Below are positions 16,946 through 26,641 of a stretch of DNA of 64,000 nt, piece after piece (the stretch's first letter is position 1; every line of letters starts with the position of its first letter). Location: contig NZ_FXEH01000006.1 of the NCBI RefSeq assembly GCF_900176565.1, forward strand, positions 992,001 through 1,056,000, written 5' to 3'. The position numbers were made by a program, and so were the translations under genes. A model generated the notes under the pieces. The model searched no databases. It saw only the letters and a list, made by a program, of their open reading frames with translations, and was not told where the DNA came from. This DNA is from Thalassobacillus devorans. GTDB taxonomy: Bacteria; Bacillota; Bacilli; Bacillales; Halobacillaceae.

Positions 16946-18574
16946 ATGAAAAAATGGCTGATGTTGTTACTAGCCGTGATGGTGGCTGTAGTTCTGGCTG
17001 CCTGCACAACCAGTGGAAGCTCTGATAGTGGGGAGCAGAATGATGGAGGAGAGGAAGCTTCAGGGGGAGAAAAAGTATTGAAACTGAACAATGGCTCTGA
17101 ACCTACATCCCTGGATCCTCCAATCGGTTTCGATTCCTACTCTTGGAATGTATTGAACAATTTAATGGAAGGAATGACTCGTTTGGATGAGTCCCACGAA
17201 CCTGCAGCAGCAACCGCTGAAAAATGGGATGTTTCAGAAGATGGAAAGGTTTATACGTTCCATATTCGTGAAGATGCCAACTGGTCCAATGGAGATCCTG
17301 TAACAGCAGGAGATTTTGAATTCGCCTGGAAACGTCTGGTTGACCCGGAAGTCGCGTCCCCAGCAGCATTTCTTGGTTACTTCATTGAAGGAGCAGAAGC
17401 ATATAATAATGGGGAAGGCTCTAAAGATGACGTGATGGTTGAAGCGGTAGACGAAAAGACACTCGAGGTTACCTTGACAGCTCCAACCGGGTATTTCCTG
17501 CATGTGATTTCTAATCCGGCGTTTTTCCCGATTAATGAGGAAGTGCAAAGTGAGAATGAAGAATGGTTCGCAGAAGCAGATTCATTTGTAGGAAACGGAC
17601 CCTTCCAGTTAGCGAAATGGACTCATGACAGCGAGCTTGTCATGGAAAAGAACGACGAGTATTGGGATGCAGACACCGTCAAATTGGATAAAGTTGAGTG
17701 GGCGATGGTAAATGACACCAATACAGAATACCAAATGTATGAAAGCGGAGACCTGGACACGTCCGATATCCCAAGTGAAATGTCTGAAGAGTTGATTGAT
17801 AGTGAAAACGTAGTAATTGAGGAGCAGGCAGGAACTCACTTCTACCGTTTTAATGTAAACGAAGAACCGTTTACAAATGAAAAAATCCGTAAAGCATTCG
17901 CTATGGCCGTCAACCAGGAGGAAATTGTCGAGTATGTAACGAAGAATAAAGAGGAACCTGCCTATGGTTTCGTATCTTATGGGTTCACTGACCCCTCTGG
18001 TGAAGATTTCCGTGATAAAAACGGAGACTTAGTGGAGTATGACCCTGAGCAAGCAAAGCAGCTTTTAGAAGAAGGCATGGAAGAAGAGGGTTATGAGGAA
18101 TTGCCAAAGGTCACGCTAACATATAATACCAGTGACGTAAATAAGTCGATCGCTGAGACTGTTCAAAGCATGTATAAAGAAAATTTAGATGTCGATATTA
18201 CGTTGGAAAATACCGAGTGGAATGTATTTTTACAGGATCAGAAAGACTTGAAACATCAATTGTCCCGAAGCTCTTTCCTTGCTGACTACGCAGATCCGAT
18301 CAACTTCCTGGAAAGCTTCACAACTGATTCATCCATGAACCGTACAGGCTGGTCGAATGAAGAGTATGACGAATTAATTCAACAAGCCAAGTCCGAAGCG
18401 GATGAAGAACAGCGTTTCGAATACATGTATGAAGCAGAAAAAATTCTGTTTGAAGAAATGCCAATCTTCCCGATCCACTTCTACAACCAGGTAGTACTTC
18501 AGAAAGATGAAGTAGAAAATATCGTCCGTCACCCTGTCGGATACCTGGAATTAAAGTGGGCAGACAAAAACTAA
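16946..18574 (+). CDS. dppE: Peptide-binding lipoprotein DppE (OppA/SBP family 5)
   Basis: Extracytoplasmic substrate-binding protein of the transporter, 542 residues. The signal sequence has a KKW start, a hydrophobic core and lipobox LAAC, giving a lipid-anchored Cys near residue 20. A Ser/Gly/Glu-rich linker follows. The SBP_bac_5 domain starts at about residue 50 (LKLNNGSEPTSLDPP). It ends with the family tail. The protein is very acidic, which would fit life in salt. It follows dppD by 40 bp. In B. subtilis DppE binds dipeptides and murein tripeptide; the ykf genes behind it support that here. Confidence 0.92.
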   Translation: MKKWLMLLLAVMVAVVLAACTTSGSSDSGEQNDGGEEASGGEKVLKLNNGSEPTSLDPPIGFDSYSWNVLNNLMEGMTRLDESHEPAAATAEKWDVSEDGKVYTFHIREDANWSNGDPVTAGDFEFAWKRLVDPEVASPAAFLGYFIEGAEAYNNGEGSKDDVMVEAVDEKTLEVTLTAPTGYFLHVISNPAFFPINEEVQSENEEWFAEADSFVGNGPFQLAKWTHDSELVMEKNDEYWDADTVKLDKVEWAMVNDTNTEYQMYESGDLDTSDIPSEMSEELIDSENVVIEEQAGTHFYRFNVNEEPFTNEKIRKAFAMAVNQEEIVEYVTKNKEEPAYGFVSYGFTDPSGEDFRDKNGDLVEYDPEQAKQLLEEGMEEEGYEELPKVTLTYNTSDVNKSIAETVQSMYKENLDVDITLENTEWNVFLQDQKDLKHQLSRSSFLADYADPINFLESFTTDSSMNRTGWSNEEYDELIQQAKSEADEEQRFEYMYEAEKILFEEMPIFPIHFYNQVVLQKDEVENIVRHPVGYLELKWADKN

Positions 18575-18618
18575 TAATAGAAAAAATAAGAGTTTCATAA
18601 CTTTTTAGATCGAAGAAA

Positions 18619-18692
18619 TGGCCGGGGCAGGTGTCGAGGAAGCAGGATCTGGGTGCAGATCATTGGCTGATCCCTGCTCCCGGCCTATTTTT
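18619..18692 (+). terminator. Hairpin between dppE and ykfA (partial terminator or processing stem)
   Basis: GGCCGGG near 18620 pairs with CCCGGCC at 18679-18685, with an inner AGCAGG/CCCTGCT stem, and then runs into TATTTTTA. It sits mid-operon, so it may reduce read-through into the ykf genes or stabilise the dppE message. Confidence 0.7.
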
Positions 18693-18707
18693 ACATAGGA
18701 AGAGGGA

Positions 18708-19631
18708 ATGGAAATGGTATTACCGAATCGGTTACATAAAGGTGATAAAGTAGGCGTAATCGCACCGGCCAGCCCGCCGAATATTGATCAATTGAACAGG
18801 GCGATTCCATTTATGGAAACACTTGGCCTCGAAGTTGTTATAGCTGACCATGTGGAAGATGTTCATGGTTACCTTGCAGGAACAGATGAGGACCGTTTAG
18901 CTGATGTGCATGATATGTTTGAACGAGCTGATATAAAAGGAATCTTCTGTGCCGGCGGCGGTTATGGAACAGGAAGAATTGCTGATAAGATTGATTATGA
19001 GCTGATCAGGAAAAATCCGAAAATCTTCTGGGGTTACAGTGATATCACTTACTTACATACAGCAATCCGACAAAAAACAGGACTAGTTACTTTCCATGGC
19101 CCGATGCTCAGTTCCGATATTGGAAAAGATGACTTTCATGACGAATCAAAAACAATGTTTCATCAATTATTTTTTCCGCAGCCTTTGACTTACAACGAAT
19201 CCCTTGCTCCGTTAACCGTAATTTCAGAAGGGGATGGAAGTGGCGAATTGACCGGCGGCAATCTTTCGCTGCTTGTCAGTACACTTGGAACTCCTTTTGA
19301 GGTCGACACGAAGGGAAAATTACTGTTAATCGAAGATATTGATGAAGAACCTTACCGGATCGATGGCATGTTGAATCAATTAAGGTTAAGTGGCAAACTT
19401 CAGGACGCTGCTGGTATTGTGGTTGGTGATTTCAAGAATGCTGAACCATCCAAACGACAAGCATCTCTCAGTCTATCACAAGTATTGACAGACTATTTGG
19501 GTGGACTTGCAAAACCAGTGGTGGCAGGCTTCAAGATCGGTCACTGTCAGCCGCATTATGCCGTACCATTGGGTGTTGAAGCAGAACTTTCTTCCAACGG
19601 GAAGTTGAAAATTTCGCCTGGTGTTAAGTAA
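18708..19631 (+). CDS. ykfA: LD-carboxypeptidase family protein YkfA (S66)
   Basis: Serine peptidase of family S66, 307 residues, related to LdcA and MccF, cytosolic (no signal). The N-terminal domain has KVGVIAPASPP and AGGGYGTGRI. The nucleophile is expected in GYSDITYL at about residue 107. The Glu and His of the Ser-Glu-His triad are expected in LLIEDIDEEPYRID and GFKIGHCQPHYAVPLG. Its likely role is trimming imported murein peptides. A second in-frame ATG lies two codons in, at 18714. 20 bp separate it from the epimerase gene. Confidence 0.9.
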   Translation: MEMVLPNRLHKGDKVGVIAPASPPNIDQLNRAIPFMETLGLEVVIADHVEDVHGYLAGTDEDRLADVHDMFERADIKGIFCAGGGYGTGRIADKIDYELIRKNPKIFWGYSDITYLHTAIRQKTGLVTFHGPMLSSDIGKDDFHDESKTMFHQLFFPQPLTYNESLAPLTVISEGDGSGELTGGNLSLLVSTLGTPFEVDTKGKLLLIEDIDEEPYRIDGMLNQLRLSGKLQDAAGIVVGDFKNAEPSKRQASLSLSQVLTDYLGGLAKPVVAGFKIGHCQPHYAVPLGVEAELSSNGKLKISPGVK

Positions 19632-19651
19632 ATCAGTAGAGGAGTGCTCTA

Positions 19652-20770
19652 ATGGATATTAAAAAAATAGAAACGATGCGTATTGCTGTTCCCTTACATA
19701 CCCCTTTCAAGACTGCACTCCGGACAGTAACCGAAGCGGAAGCGATCGTAGTGAAAATAATCTGTGATGACGGAATTACCGGATGGGGAGAGGCACCTCC
19801 AACGCATGTGATTACAGGAGAGAGTCTGGATAGTATTGAAACTGCTATTGAAAAAATTATTGCTCCAAAATTGATTGGACAATCTCTTTTGGAACGGGAG
19901 AGGGTTTTTGACATCCTCCACACAGTTTTGGTTGGAAATACGAGTGCAAAAGCAGCAGTAGATATGGCTATATATGATTGTCTGAGTCAGTATGCTGGTA
20001 TGCCTCTGTTCCAGTTTCTTGGTGGTTATCGCAACCGTTTGGAAACCGACTATACCGTCAGTGTCAATGAAATCGAAGAAATGGCAGACGACACTGCACG
20101 CTACATACAAAAGGGGTTTACTGCTTTAAAGGTGAAAGTGGGCAAAGATCATATCGAAACGGATATTCAAAGAATCAAGGCGGTACGTCAGGCAGCAGGG
20201 GAAGCTGCCGTGATTCGCCTCGATGCCAATCAAGGCTGGAAACCGAAAGAAGCCATCTATGCCATCAGAAAAATGGAAGACCTTGGGTTGAACATAGAAT
20301 TGGTAGAACAGCCGGTTAAGGCTCATGATCTTCAAGGATTGAAACAGGTGACAGACCATGTTGATACACCAATCATGGCTGATGAAAGTGTGTTCTCCAT
20401 GTATGATGCCAGAAAAGTGCTGGAAACAGAGAGTGCCGATTTCATTAACATCAAGCTCATGAAAAGTGGTGGCATCTATCAGGCTATGAAAATATGCACC
20501 TTGGCAGAAAGCTTTGGAGTAGAATGCATGGTAGGGAGCATGATTGAGACGAAGCTTGGAATAACCGCTGCCAGCCATTTTGCTGCCAGTCAGAAAAATG
20601 TCACCCGTTACGATTTCGATGCACCGTTAATGCTGACAGATGACATAGTGAAAGGCGGCATCCAATACCAGGGGAAACGGATCCACTTGACGGAAGAAAG
20701 CAGCGGCCTTGGTATTTCGGAGATAAAAAAACAATACATCCAGAATAAAGGGAGTGTTTCCAATGCTTGA
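19652..20770 (+). CDS. ykfB: L-Ala-D/L-Glu dipeptide epimerase YkfB
   Basis: Enolase-superfamily enzyme that epimerises L-Ala-D-Glu from recycled murein to L-Ala-L-Glu for use as nutrient. It has 372 residues. Catalytic Lys160 and Lys162 (LKVKVG), metal ligands Asp191 (RLDANQ), Glu219 (LVEQP) and Asp244 (ADES), and Lys268 (NIKLMKSGG) are at the positions known from the B. subtilis enzyme. The ATG has an AGAGGAGTG site. It overlaps or abuts ykfC. Confidence 0.94.
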   Translation: MDIKKIETMRIAVPLHTPFKTALRTVTEAEAIVVKIICDDGITGWGEAPPTHVITGESLDSIETAIEKIIAPKLIGQSLLERERVFDILHTVLVGNTSAKAAVDMAIYDCLSQYAGMPLFQFLGGYRNRLETDYTVSVNEIEEMADDTARYIQKGFTALKVKVGKDHIETDIQRIKAVRQAAGEAAVIRLDANQGWKPKEAIYAIRKMEDLGLNIELVEQPVKAHDLQGLKQVTDHVDTPIMADESVFSMYDARKVLETESADFINIKLMKSGGIYQAMKICTLAESFGVECMVGSMIETKLGITAASHFAASQKNVTRYDFDAPLMLTDDIVKGGIQYQGKRIHLTEESSGLGISEIKKQYIQNKGSVSNA

Positions 20771-21704
20771 AGGAACACATGAAAACTACATCGTCAACGT
20801 TTCCGTCGCTACGGTATGGACATCACCGAATTCCCCACGGGAACTTGATGAACCGGGGTTGACCAATCCTGTGAAACTAGAGGAATGGCTGGCCCTGTTA
20901 ACAAAAGAAAAGCGGCTCGAGCTGTGCGATAAAAACCTGGTACAATCTCAACTATTATATGGAGAAGAAGTGCTGGTGACGGATAAAAGTGAAGACTGGG
21001 CGCATGTCATCATACCGTCACAGCCATCAAAAAAAGATGAGCGCGGCTACCCTGGCTGGGTTCCAATGACGCAACTGCAGCCGATTACGAGGGAGTTTTG
21101 GGAAAGAGAAAAATCAGCCGTGGTCGCTGCAAAGAAGTGTACCCTGCAAAAGGAAACTGGCGAACCAATTCTCGAATTAAGCTATATGACGACACTTCCT
21201 GTACAAGAGGTTCTGGAAGATTCCGTCCGTGTCAGCACTCCACATGGCACAGCTTATCTGGAGAAAAAGGATATCACCATTTATTCGGAATCCCTTGGGA
21301 TGAAGAAAGAGAATGGCACGAACATTGTTCGTATGGGAGAGGCATTCACAGGACTTGCTTATTTCTGGGGTGGCATGAGTGCCTATGGCTACGACTGTTC
21401 CGGTTTTGCCTACAATATGCATAAAGCTGCAGGCTATCAAATACCGAGGGATGCCACTGACCAGGCGATGGCAGGGGTGGAAATATCTTTCGATCACCTG
21501 ATGCCAGGCGACCTGTTGTTTTTTGCATATGAAGAAGGAAAAGGCAGGATTCATCACGTCGGGATCTACCATGGAGAAGGGAAGATGATCCATTCTCCAA
21601 GTACCGGCAAAGGAATCGAAATCATTTCATTAACAGGTACCATTTATGAAAAAGAACTTTGTGCAGCCAGACGCTACTGGCAGGAGACGGAGGGACCAGC
21701 ATGA
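20763..21704 (+). CDS. ykfC: Gamma-D-glutamyl-L-diamino acid endopeptidase YkfC (NlpC/P60)
   Basis: Cytosolic murein-peptide hydrolase of about 313 residues that cuts between D-Glu and diaminopimelate or Lys in peptides with a free N-terminal L-Ala. Start ATG 20763 is preferred (AAAGGGAG site); GTG 20754 is an alternative. Two SH3b-like domains (YIVNVSVATVWTSP onward) precede the NlpC/P60 domain with YGYDCSGFAYNM (nucleophile Cys) and HHVGIYHGEG (His). There is no signal peptide, as in other YkfC proteins. It overlaps ykfD by 4 bp. Confidence 0.92.
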   Translation: MLEGTHENYIVNVSVATVWTSPNSPRELDEPGLTNPVKLEEWLALLTKEKRLELCDKNLVQSQLLYGEEVLVTDKSEDWAHVIIPSQPSKKDERGYPGWVPMTQLQPITREFWEREKSAVVAAKKCTLQKETGEPILELSYMTTLPVQEVLEDSVRVSTPHGTAYLEKKDITIYSESLGMKKENGTNIVRMGEAFTGLAYFWGGMSAYGYDCSGFAYNMHKAAGYQIPRDATDQAMAGVEISFDHLMPGDLLFFAYEEGKGRIHHVGIYHGEGKMIHSPSTGKGIEIISLTGTIYEKELCAARRYWQETEGPA

Positions 21705-22714
21705 ATAACAAAACGATTCTGCAAGTAAACGAATTGAAGAAGCATTTCAACATGGGGAAAGGACGTTTACTTAAAGCTGTCGATGGCGTGAGCTTTGATG
21801 TGTATCAGGGGGAAACGTTTGGGCTTGTAGGTGAATCCGGTTGTGGGAAGTCTACGATCGGAAGAACGATCATGGGGCTGTACAATCGTACAGACGGAAA
21901 TGTGTTATATGAAGGTAATGACGTTCATCAAATGGATGAAGAGGGAAAATTCCAGTTTTACCGGAACATGCAGATGATCTTTCAGGATCCTTATGCCTCA
22001 CTGAACCCACGCTCAACAGTCGGAGAAATAATCTCTGAACCGATGATTGTGCATGATTTATATTCTAATAAAAAACAACGGATGGAGCGGGTTTATGAAC
22101 TGCTGGAAGAAGTAGGACTGAACCGGGACCACGCAACAAGGTACCCCCATGAATTCAGCGGCGGTCAAAGGCAGCGGATTGGAATTGCGCGTGCCTTGGC
22201 GCTGGATCCAGATTTCATCATCGCAGATGAACCGATTTCCGCGCTTGATGTTTCTGTTCAGGCCCAAGTCGTAAATCTATTAGAAAGGCTGCAGGAAGAA
22301 AAAGGGCTGACCTATCTTTTTATCGCTCATGATCTTTCGATGGTGCGCCATATATCAGATCGTATTGGTGTCATGTATTTAGGACATTTGGTAGAGTTGA
22401 CGGACAGTGACAGCCTTTATGAAAACCCGAAACATCCCTATACGCAAGCCTTGCTGTCAGCGATTCCAATACCAGATCCTGATGTCGAAGAGAAACGGGA
22501 GCGTATGATTCTCGAAGGGGAACTTCCAAGCCCGATCGACCCTCCGAGTGGCTGTGTTTTCCGAACACGCTGCCCTATGGCGATGGAAGCCTGTGCCACG
22601 ACCAACCCTGTCTGGCAGGCCGTCGGGGACAACCATTTTGTAGCATGCCACCTTTATAATGATGACATAGAAGATAAGACGCCGTTAAAAGATAAACGAA
22701 AACAAATGAATTAA
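21701..22714 (+). CDS. ykfD: Oligopeptide/dipeptide ABC transporter ATP-binding protein YkfD
   Basis: DppF-type ATPase, 337 residues from ATG 21701 (the ATGA overlaps the ykfC stop). Walker A is GESGCGKS, signature FSGGQRQRIG, Walker B FIIADEPISALD, and the C-terminal extension has CVFRTRCPMAMEAC. With DppD it would form the heterodimeric ATPase pair of the Dpp importer. It is the last gene of the operon and is followed by a terminator. Confidence 0.9.
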   Translation: MNNKTILQVNELKKHFNMGKGRLLKAVDGVSFDVYQGETFGLVGESGCGKSTIGRTIMGLYNRTDGNVLYEGNDVHQMDEEGKFQFYRNMQMIFQDPYASLNPRSTVGEIISEPMIVHDLYSNKKQRMERVYELLEEVGLNRDHATRYPHEFSGGQRQRIGIARALALDPDFIIADEPISALDVSVQAQVVNLLERLQEEKGLTYLFIAHDLSMVRHISDRIGVMYLGHLVELTDSDSLYENPKHPYTQALLSAIPIPDPDVEEKRERMILEGELPSPIDPPSGCVFRTRCPMAMEACATTNPVWQAVGDNHFVACHLYNDDIEDKTPLKDKRKQMN

Positions 22715-22720
22715 ACAAGA

Positions 22721-22769
22721 AAGGCTCTCCGTCAAGTATCTGAGGACTAATCGGGGCAGCCTTTTTTTG
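22721..22769 (+). terminator. Terminator of the dpp-ykf operon
   Basis: AGGCT...CC near 22722 pairs imperfectly with GGGGCAGCCT near 22753 and is followed by seven T residues. The remaining spacer up to the fapR promoter shows nothing I recognise. Confidence 0.7.
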
Positions 22770-22892
22770 GTAATAATTACTGCCGTAAAGCAAATAAATC
22801 TCTTAAACAGGCGCGCTAAAATTTTTAAAAACGATGGGATTTCCACCAGGACATGGCTATGAGCGTTTCGAGCCTTTTTAGAATGCTTATCC

Positions 22893-22921
22893 TTGCATTC
22901 ACCCATTTGGTATTATATATT
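22893..22921 (+). promoter_or_regulatory. Sigma-A promoter of the fapR operon
   Basis: TTGCAT (22893-22898), a 17-bp spacer and TATATT (22916-22921). The FapR operator begins 4 bp downstream, covering the start site. Confidence 0.75.
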
Positions 22922-22924
22922 ACT

Positions 22925-22943
22925 ATTAGTACCTAGTCATAAT
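22925..22943 (+). promoter_or_regulatory. FapR operator
   Basis: ATTAGTACCTAGTCATAAT agrees closely with the FapR site known from Bacillus (an inverted TTAGTACCTAGTCTTAA-type sequence). Its place at the transcription start of fapR itself indicates autorepression relieved by malonyl-CoA or malonyl-ACP. Confidence 0.88.
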
Positions 22944-22963
22944 TCGGACGGTGGATTAAAGCT

Positions 22964-23539
22964 ATGAAAAAGGATAAACGCACAAGGCAAATAGAATTAA
23001 AAGAGACAATCGAATCCACGCCATTCATTACCGATGAAGACCTGGCTAAGAAGTTCGGCGTCAGTATCCAGACGATACGGCTGGATCGGATGGAGCTTTC
23101 CATTCCGGAACTTAGGGAAAGGATCAAGTCTGTTGCAAGAAATGAATGGAATGAAACCGTAAAAGCATTACCCATTGAAGAAGTGATCGGTGAAATAGTA
23201 GATTTAGAGTTGGATCAGCGAGCTATTTCCATTTTGGATATAGACCGGGAGCATGTATTTTCCAGAAACGATATTGCCCGTGGCCATCATTTGTTTGCTC
23301 AGGCAAATTCATTGGCGGTAGCGGTCATCAATGATGAATTGGCGCTCACGGCGAAAGCGGAAATACGGTTTACCCGACAGGTTACAAAAGGGGAAAGGGT
23401 CGTTGCTAAAGCATCGGTTACCGGTGTAGACGAAAAAGGACGGACGGTTGTAGAAGTGAACAGTTTTGTGGATAATGAAAAAGTGTTCTCCGGAATTTTT
23501 GAGATGTTTCGTTCGAATCAACAGAGGGGGCAGGAATAA
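22964..23539 (+). CDS. fapR: Fatty acid and phospholipid biosynthesis repressor FapR
   Basis: Malonyl-CoA-responsive repressor of 191 residues. The N-terminal DeoR-like helix-turn-helix ([22 protein letters not shown]) covers about residues 20-45. A linker helix and a hot-dog effector domain (about 70-185) follow, with the [20 protein letters not shown] stretch that lines the ligand tunnel. Its stop shares one base with the plsX start. It heads the operon fapR-plsX-fabD-fabG and controls its own promoter. Confidence 0.94.
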   Translation: MKKDKRTRQIELKETIESTPFITDEDLAKKFGVSIQTIRLDRMELSIPELRERIKSVARNEWNETVKALPIEEVIGEIVDLELDQRAISILDIDREHVFSRNDIARGHHLFAQANSLAVAVINDELALTAKAEIRFTRQVTKGERVVAKASVTGVDEKGRTVVEVNSFVDNEKVFSGIFEMFRSNQQRGQE

Positions 23540-24546
23540 TGAGAATCGCAATCGATGCGATGGGTGGCGACCATGCACCAGTGGAAATCGTCAAAGGTGC
23601 TATCCAGGCAGTTGAGGCAAATGAACAGCTTCAAATCACCCTGGTTGGGGATGAGGAACAAATCAAGCCATTAATAAAGGATACAAAAAATATAACGATT
23701 ATACATACGAAAGAAAAAATTACAAGTGAAGATGAACCGGTCCGGGCCGTACGCCGTAAAAAACAAGCTTCCATGGTGCTGATGGCACAGGAAGTGAAAG
23801 AAGGAAGAGCGGATGCTTGTATTTCTGCAGGCAATACGGGAGCATTGATGAGTGCAGGGCTGTTTATTGTCGGCAGAATCAAAGGAATCGAACGTCCGGC
23901 ACTAAGTCCGACACTCCCGACGGTAGACGGGAAAGGATTCCTTCTCCTTGATGTCGGTGCCAATGTTGATGCTAAAGCGCAGCACCTCGTCCAGTATGCG
24001 ATCATGGGTTCCATCTATTCGGAGAAAGTCAGAGGAATCAAGCAGCCAAAAGTCGGTTTGCTGAATGTTGGTACGGAAGAGGGCAAAGGAAGTGACCTTG
24101 CCAAAAAAGCTTTTGCCGGACTGAAAGAAGCACCAGTAGAGTTTGTCGGTAATGTCGAAGCCCGAGACCTCCTTGATGGAGTGGCAGATGTTGTGGTAAC
24201 CGACGGATTCAGTGGCAATATTGCTCTCAAAACAATTGAGGGTACTGCGATGACGATGTTTTCGATGATTAAAGAAACATTCATGTCCAATTTCAAAACG
24301 AAACTTGCGGCTGGTCTTGTCAAAAATGATTTGAAACAGCTGAAAGATAAACTCGACTATTCGGAATATGGAGGCGCCGGCCTATTTGGGCTGTCTGCTC
24401 CGGTAATCAAGGCGCATGGCTCTTCCAATGCCCGGGCAATTTTCAATGCAATCAGGCAAGCGACCCATATGGCCGAAGAGGATGTTACCTCGAAAATAGC
24501 TGAAACAGTGAAAAGTATTCATGGAACAGAGGAGGAAGAAGCATGA
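23539..24546 (+). CDS. plsX: Phosphate acyltransferase PlsX
   Basis: Peripheral-membrane enzyme making acyl-phosphate from acyl-ACP, the first step of phosphatidic acid synthesis with PlsY. It has 335 residues, beginning [14 protein letters not shown] as in all Pls[19 protein letters not shown] and [13 protein letters not shown] are family blocks. It joins functionally to fakA at the start of the window, since FakA also yields acyl-phosphate. It overlaps fapR by 1 bp and fabD by 4 bp. Confidence 0.95.
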   Translation: MRIAIDAMGGDHAPVEIVKGAIQAVEANEQLQITLVGDEEQIKPLIKDTKNITIIHTKEKITSEDEPVRAVRRKKQASMVLMAQEVKEGRADACISAGNTGALMSAGLFIVGRIKGIERPALSPTLPTVDGKGFLLLDVGANVDAKAQHLVQYAIMGSIYSEKVRGIKQPKVGLLNVGTEEGKGSDLAKKAFAGLKEAPVEFVGNVEARDLLDGVADVVVTDGFSGNIALKTIEGTAMTMFSMIKETFMSNFKTKLAAGLVKNDLKQLKDKLDYSEYGGAGLFGLSAPVIKAHGSSNARAIFNAIRQATHMAEEDVTSKIAETVKSIHGTEEEEA

Positions 24547-25484
24547 AACGCGTAGCTTTTGTTTTCCCAGGCCAGGGTTCTCAGGAAGTCGGCATGGGGA
24601 AGGCTTTGTATGAGACTTATGATGAAGTGAAAGACTTATTTGAACAGGCAGATGAGGAGCTGGAAGTCCCTCTAACGAAACTTATGTTTGATGGGCCCCA
24701 GGATGAGCTGACAAAAACGGAACATGCTCAGCCGGCATTGTTAATCAATAGTGCTGCGATTGTCAGCCTGCTTGAGAAAGAAGGTATTGAACCGGTAATG
24801 ACTGCCGGCCATAGTCTTGGTGAGTATAGCGCACTGGTAGCTTCAAAGGCGCTTAAACCGCTTGAAGCGGCAGCACTTGTACAGAAGCGCGGTCAGTTGA
24901 TGGAGCATGCCTACCCGACTGGTAAGGGAGCCATGGCAGCTGTGTTAGGGCTGGATCAGGGTGCAATCCAGAACGTTTTGGAAGGTATGAAGGACGATGA
25001 AGTCGTTGATTTGGCCAACATCAATTGCCCTGGACAAATTGTTATTTCCGGTAGTAAAGAAGGAGTGGATCAAGCTTCTGAACAATTGAAGGAAGCAGGA
25101 GCAAAACGTGTGCTGCCGCTGAATGTCAGTGGCCCTTTCCATTCCCGTCTAATGAAACCGGCAAGCGAGGACTTTTCTGAAGCTCTGAAGAACGCGGATC
25201 TTTCTGATGCTTCTATTCCGGTGTATGCCAATGTGACAGCAGAACCTGTAACAGATAAGCAGATGATCGAAGAGCTGTTAATTGAGCAGCTGTATTCTCC
25301 TGTCCGCTTCCAGCAGATTTTAGAAAAGTTTGTCGAACAGGATATTGACGCCATTGTGGAAGTTGGCCACGGCAAAGTACTGAGCGGATTGGTTCGAAAA
25401 GTGAAACGGAGAATGAAGACATTCCAAATTCAGGATCCAGAGACATTACAAGCATTCATCGAATGGTATAAGGAGGATTCATAA
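24543..25484 (+). CDS. fabD: Malonyl-CoA:ACP transacylase FabD
   Basis: Transfers malonyl groups to ACP for chain elongation. It has 313 residues. The N-terminal [12 protein letters not shown] and the nucleophile motif [10 protein letters not shown] (Ser91) are clear. The catalytic His is expected in GPFHSRLM. It overlaps plsX by 4 bp and shares one base with fabG, so the genes are coupled. Confidence 0.95.
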   Translation: MKRVAFVFPGQGSQEVGMGKALYETYDEVKDLFEQADEELEVPLTKLMFDGPQDELTKTEHAQPALLINSAAIVSLLEKEGIEPVMTAGHSLGEYSALVASKALKPLEAAALVQKRGQLMEHAYPTGKGAMAAVLGLDQGAIQNVLEGMKDDEVVDLANINCPGQIVISGSKEGVDQASEQLKEAGAKRVLPLNVSGPFHSRLMKPASEDFSEALKNADLSDASIPVYANVTAEPVTDKQMIEELLIEQLYSPVRFQQILEKFVEQDIDAIVEVGHGKVLSGLVRKVKRRMKTFQIQDPETLQAFIEWYKEDS

Positions 25485-26224
25485 TGCTGGAAAATCAAGT
25501 AGCACTTGTCACAGGCGCTTCCCGAGGAATTGGACGCGCCATTGCGCTGGAACTGGCTGATAAAGGTGCCGCGGTTGCGGTTAACTATGCGGGCAGTGAA
25601 GCGAAGGCGCAGGAAGTGGTGGATGAGATAGAGGCTAATGGCGGAAAAGCTATGAAAATCCAGGCAGATGTATCAAAGGAAGCCGACGTCAAAGATATGG
25701 TTAAAACTACGATTGAAGCATTCGGCCGTCTTGATATACTAGTTAACAACGCCGGCATCACGAAGGATAATTTACTGATGAGAATGAAAGAAGAGGAATT
25801 CGATCAGGTCATTGATACAAATTTGAAAGGCGTGTTTCTGACTACTAAAGCGGTAACCCGCCAGATGATGAAACAAAAAAGCGGACGCATCATCAACATT
25901 GCTTCTATCGTAGGTGTGTCCGGAAACCCGGGGCAGGCCAATTACGTAGCTGCTAAAGCTGGAGTGATCGGTATGACCAAATCCAATGCCAAGGAACTTG
26001 CAACAAGGAATATCCTTGTTAATGCTGTAGCTCCTGGTTTCATTACAACTGATATGACAGATGAGCTGACAGAAGAGCAGCGGGAGGAAATGCTCAAGAT
26101 GATCCCGCTTAACCGTTTAGGGGAAGGAAAAGATATCGCCAATGTGGTTCGCTTCCTTGCTTCTGAGGACAGCAGCTATATGACTGGACAGACGCTTCAT
26201 GTTGATGGCGGCATGGTTATGTAA
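25484..26224 (+). CDS. fabG: 3-oxoacyl-ACP reductase FabG
   Basis: NADPH-dependent SDR of the elongation cycle, 246 residues. The cofactor loop is [10 protein letters not shown] (10-19), NNAG at 88-91, and the catalytic residues are Ser141, Tyr154 and Lys158. The C-terminal [14 protein letters not shown] is nearly invariant in FabG. Its position between fabD and acpP confirms the role, in contrast with the orphan SDR at 5439. Confidence 0.95.
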   Translation: MLENQVALVTGASRGIGRAIALELADKGAAVAVNYAGSEAKAQEVVDEIEANGGKAMKIQADVSKEADVKDMVKTTIEAFGRLDILVNNAGITKDNLLMRMKEEEFDQVIDTNLKGVFLTTKAVTRQMMKQKSGRIINIASIVGVSGNPGQANYVAAKAGVIGMTKSNAKELATRNILVNAVAPGFITTDMTDELTEEQREEMLKMIPLNRLGEGKDIANVVRFLASEDSSYMTGQTLHVDGGMVM

Positions 26225-26275
26225 GGATTTATCCGGTTAATTTTGCCGGTTGAAATCATAAATATTTGAATCATC

Positions 26276-26304
26276 TAGTTTTTCGATGAAAACTCATTTA
26301 TAAT
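26276..26304 (+). promoter_or_regulatory. Possible separate promoter of acpP
   Basis: TAGTTT (26276-26281), a 17-bp spacer and a perfect TATAAT (26299-26304), followed by a strong GGGAGGTGA ribosome site. A separate promoter would fit the high demand for ACP. Confidence 0.55.
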
Positions 26305-26326
26305 AACGGAAGGGAGGTGAAGTCTT

Positions 26327-26560
26327 ATGGCAGATACATTTGATCGTGTCAAACAAATCATTGTCGATCGTCTTGATGTAGATGAATCTAAGGTCACAAT
26401 GGAGGCTTCCTTCAAAGATGATCTTGAAGCGGATTCTTTGGATGTAGTTGAGCTTGTTATGGAGCTTGAAGATGAATTCGATACGGAGATCGCTGATGAA
26501 GAAGCAGAAAAAATTAATACTGTTGGTGACGCTGTGAATTACATAAACAGCATCCAATAA
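26327..26560 (+). CDS. acpP: Acyl carrier protein
   Basis: Acidic four-helix carrier of 77 residues. The phosphopantetheine attachment site is [12 protein letters not shown] with Ser37. The strong ribosome site and own promoter suggest high expression. A short hairpin (GCTGTCC/GGACAGC near 26575) lies between it and rnc. It belongs to the FapR-headed cluster by position. Confidence 0.96.
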   Translation: MADTFDRVKQIIVDRLDVDESKVTMEASFKDDLEADSLDVVELVMELEDEFDTEIADEEAEKINTVGDAVNYINSIQ

Positions 26561-26641
26561 CAGTTTGGCAAGGTGCTGTCCTATATATGGACAGCCCTTC
26601 CTATATGTCGTCAATACTAACTGAAAGGGTTTAGGTGAGCG

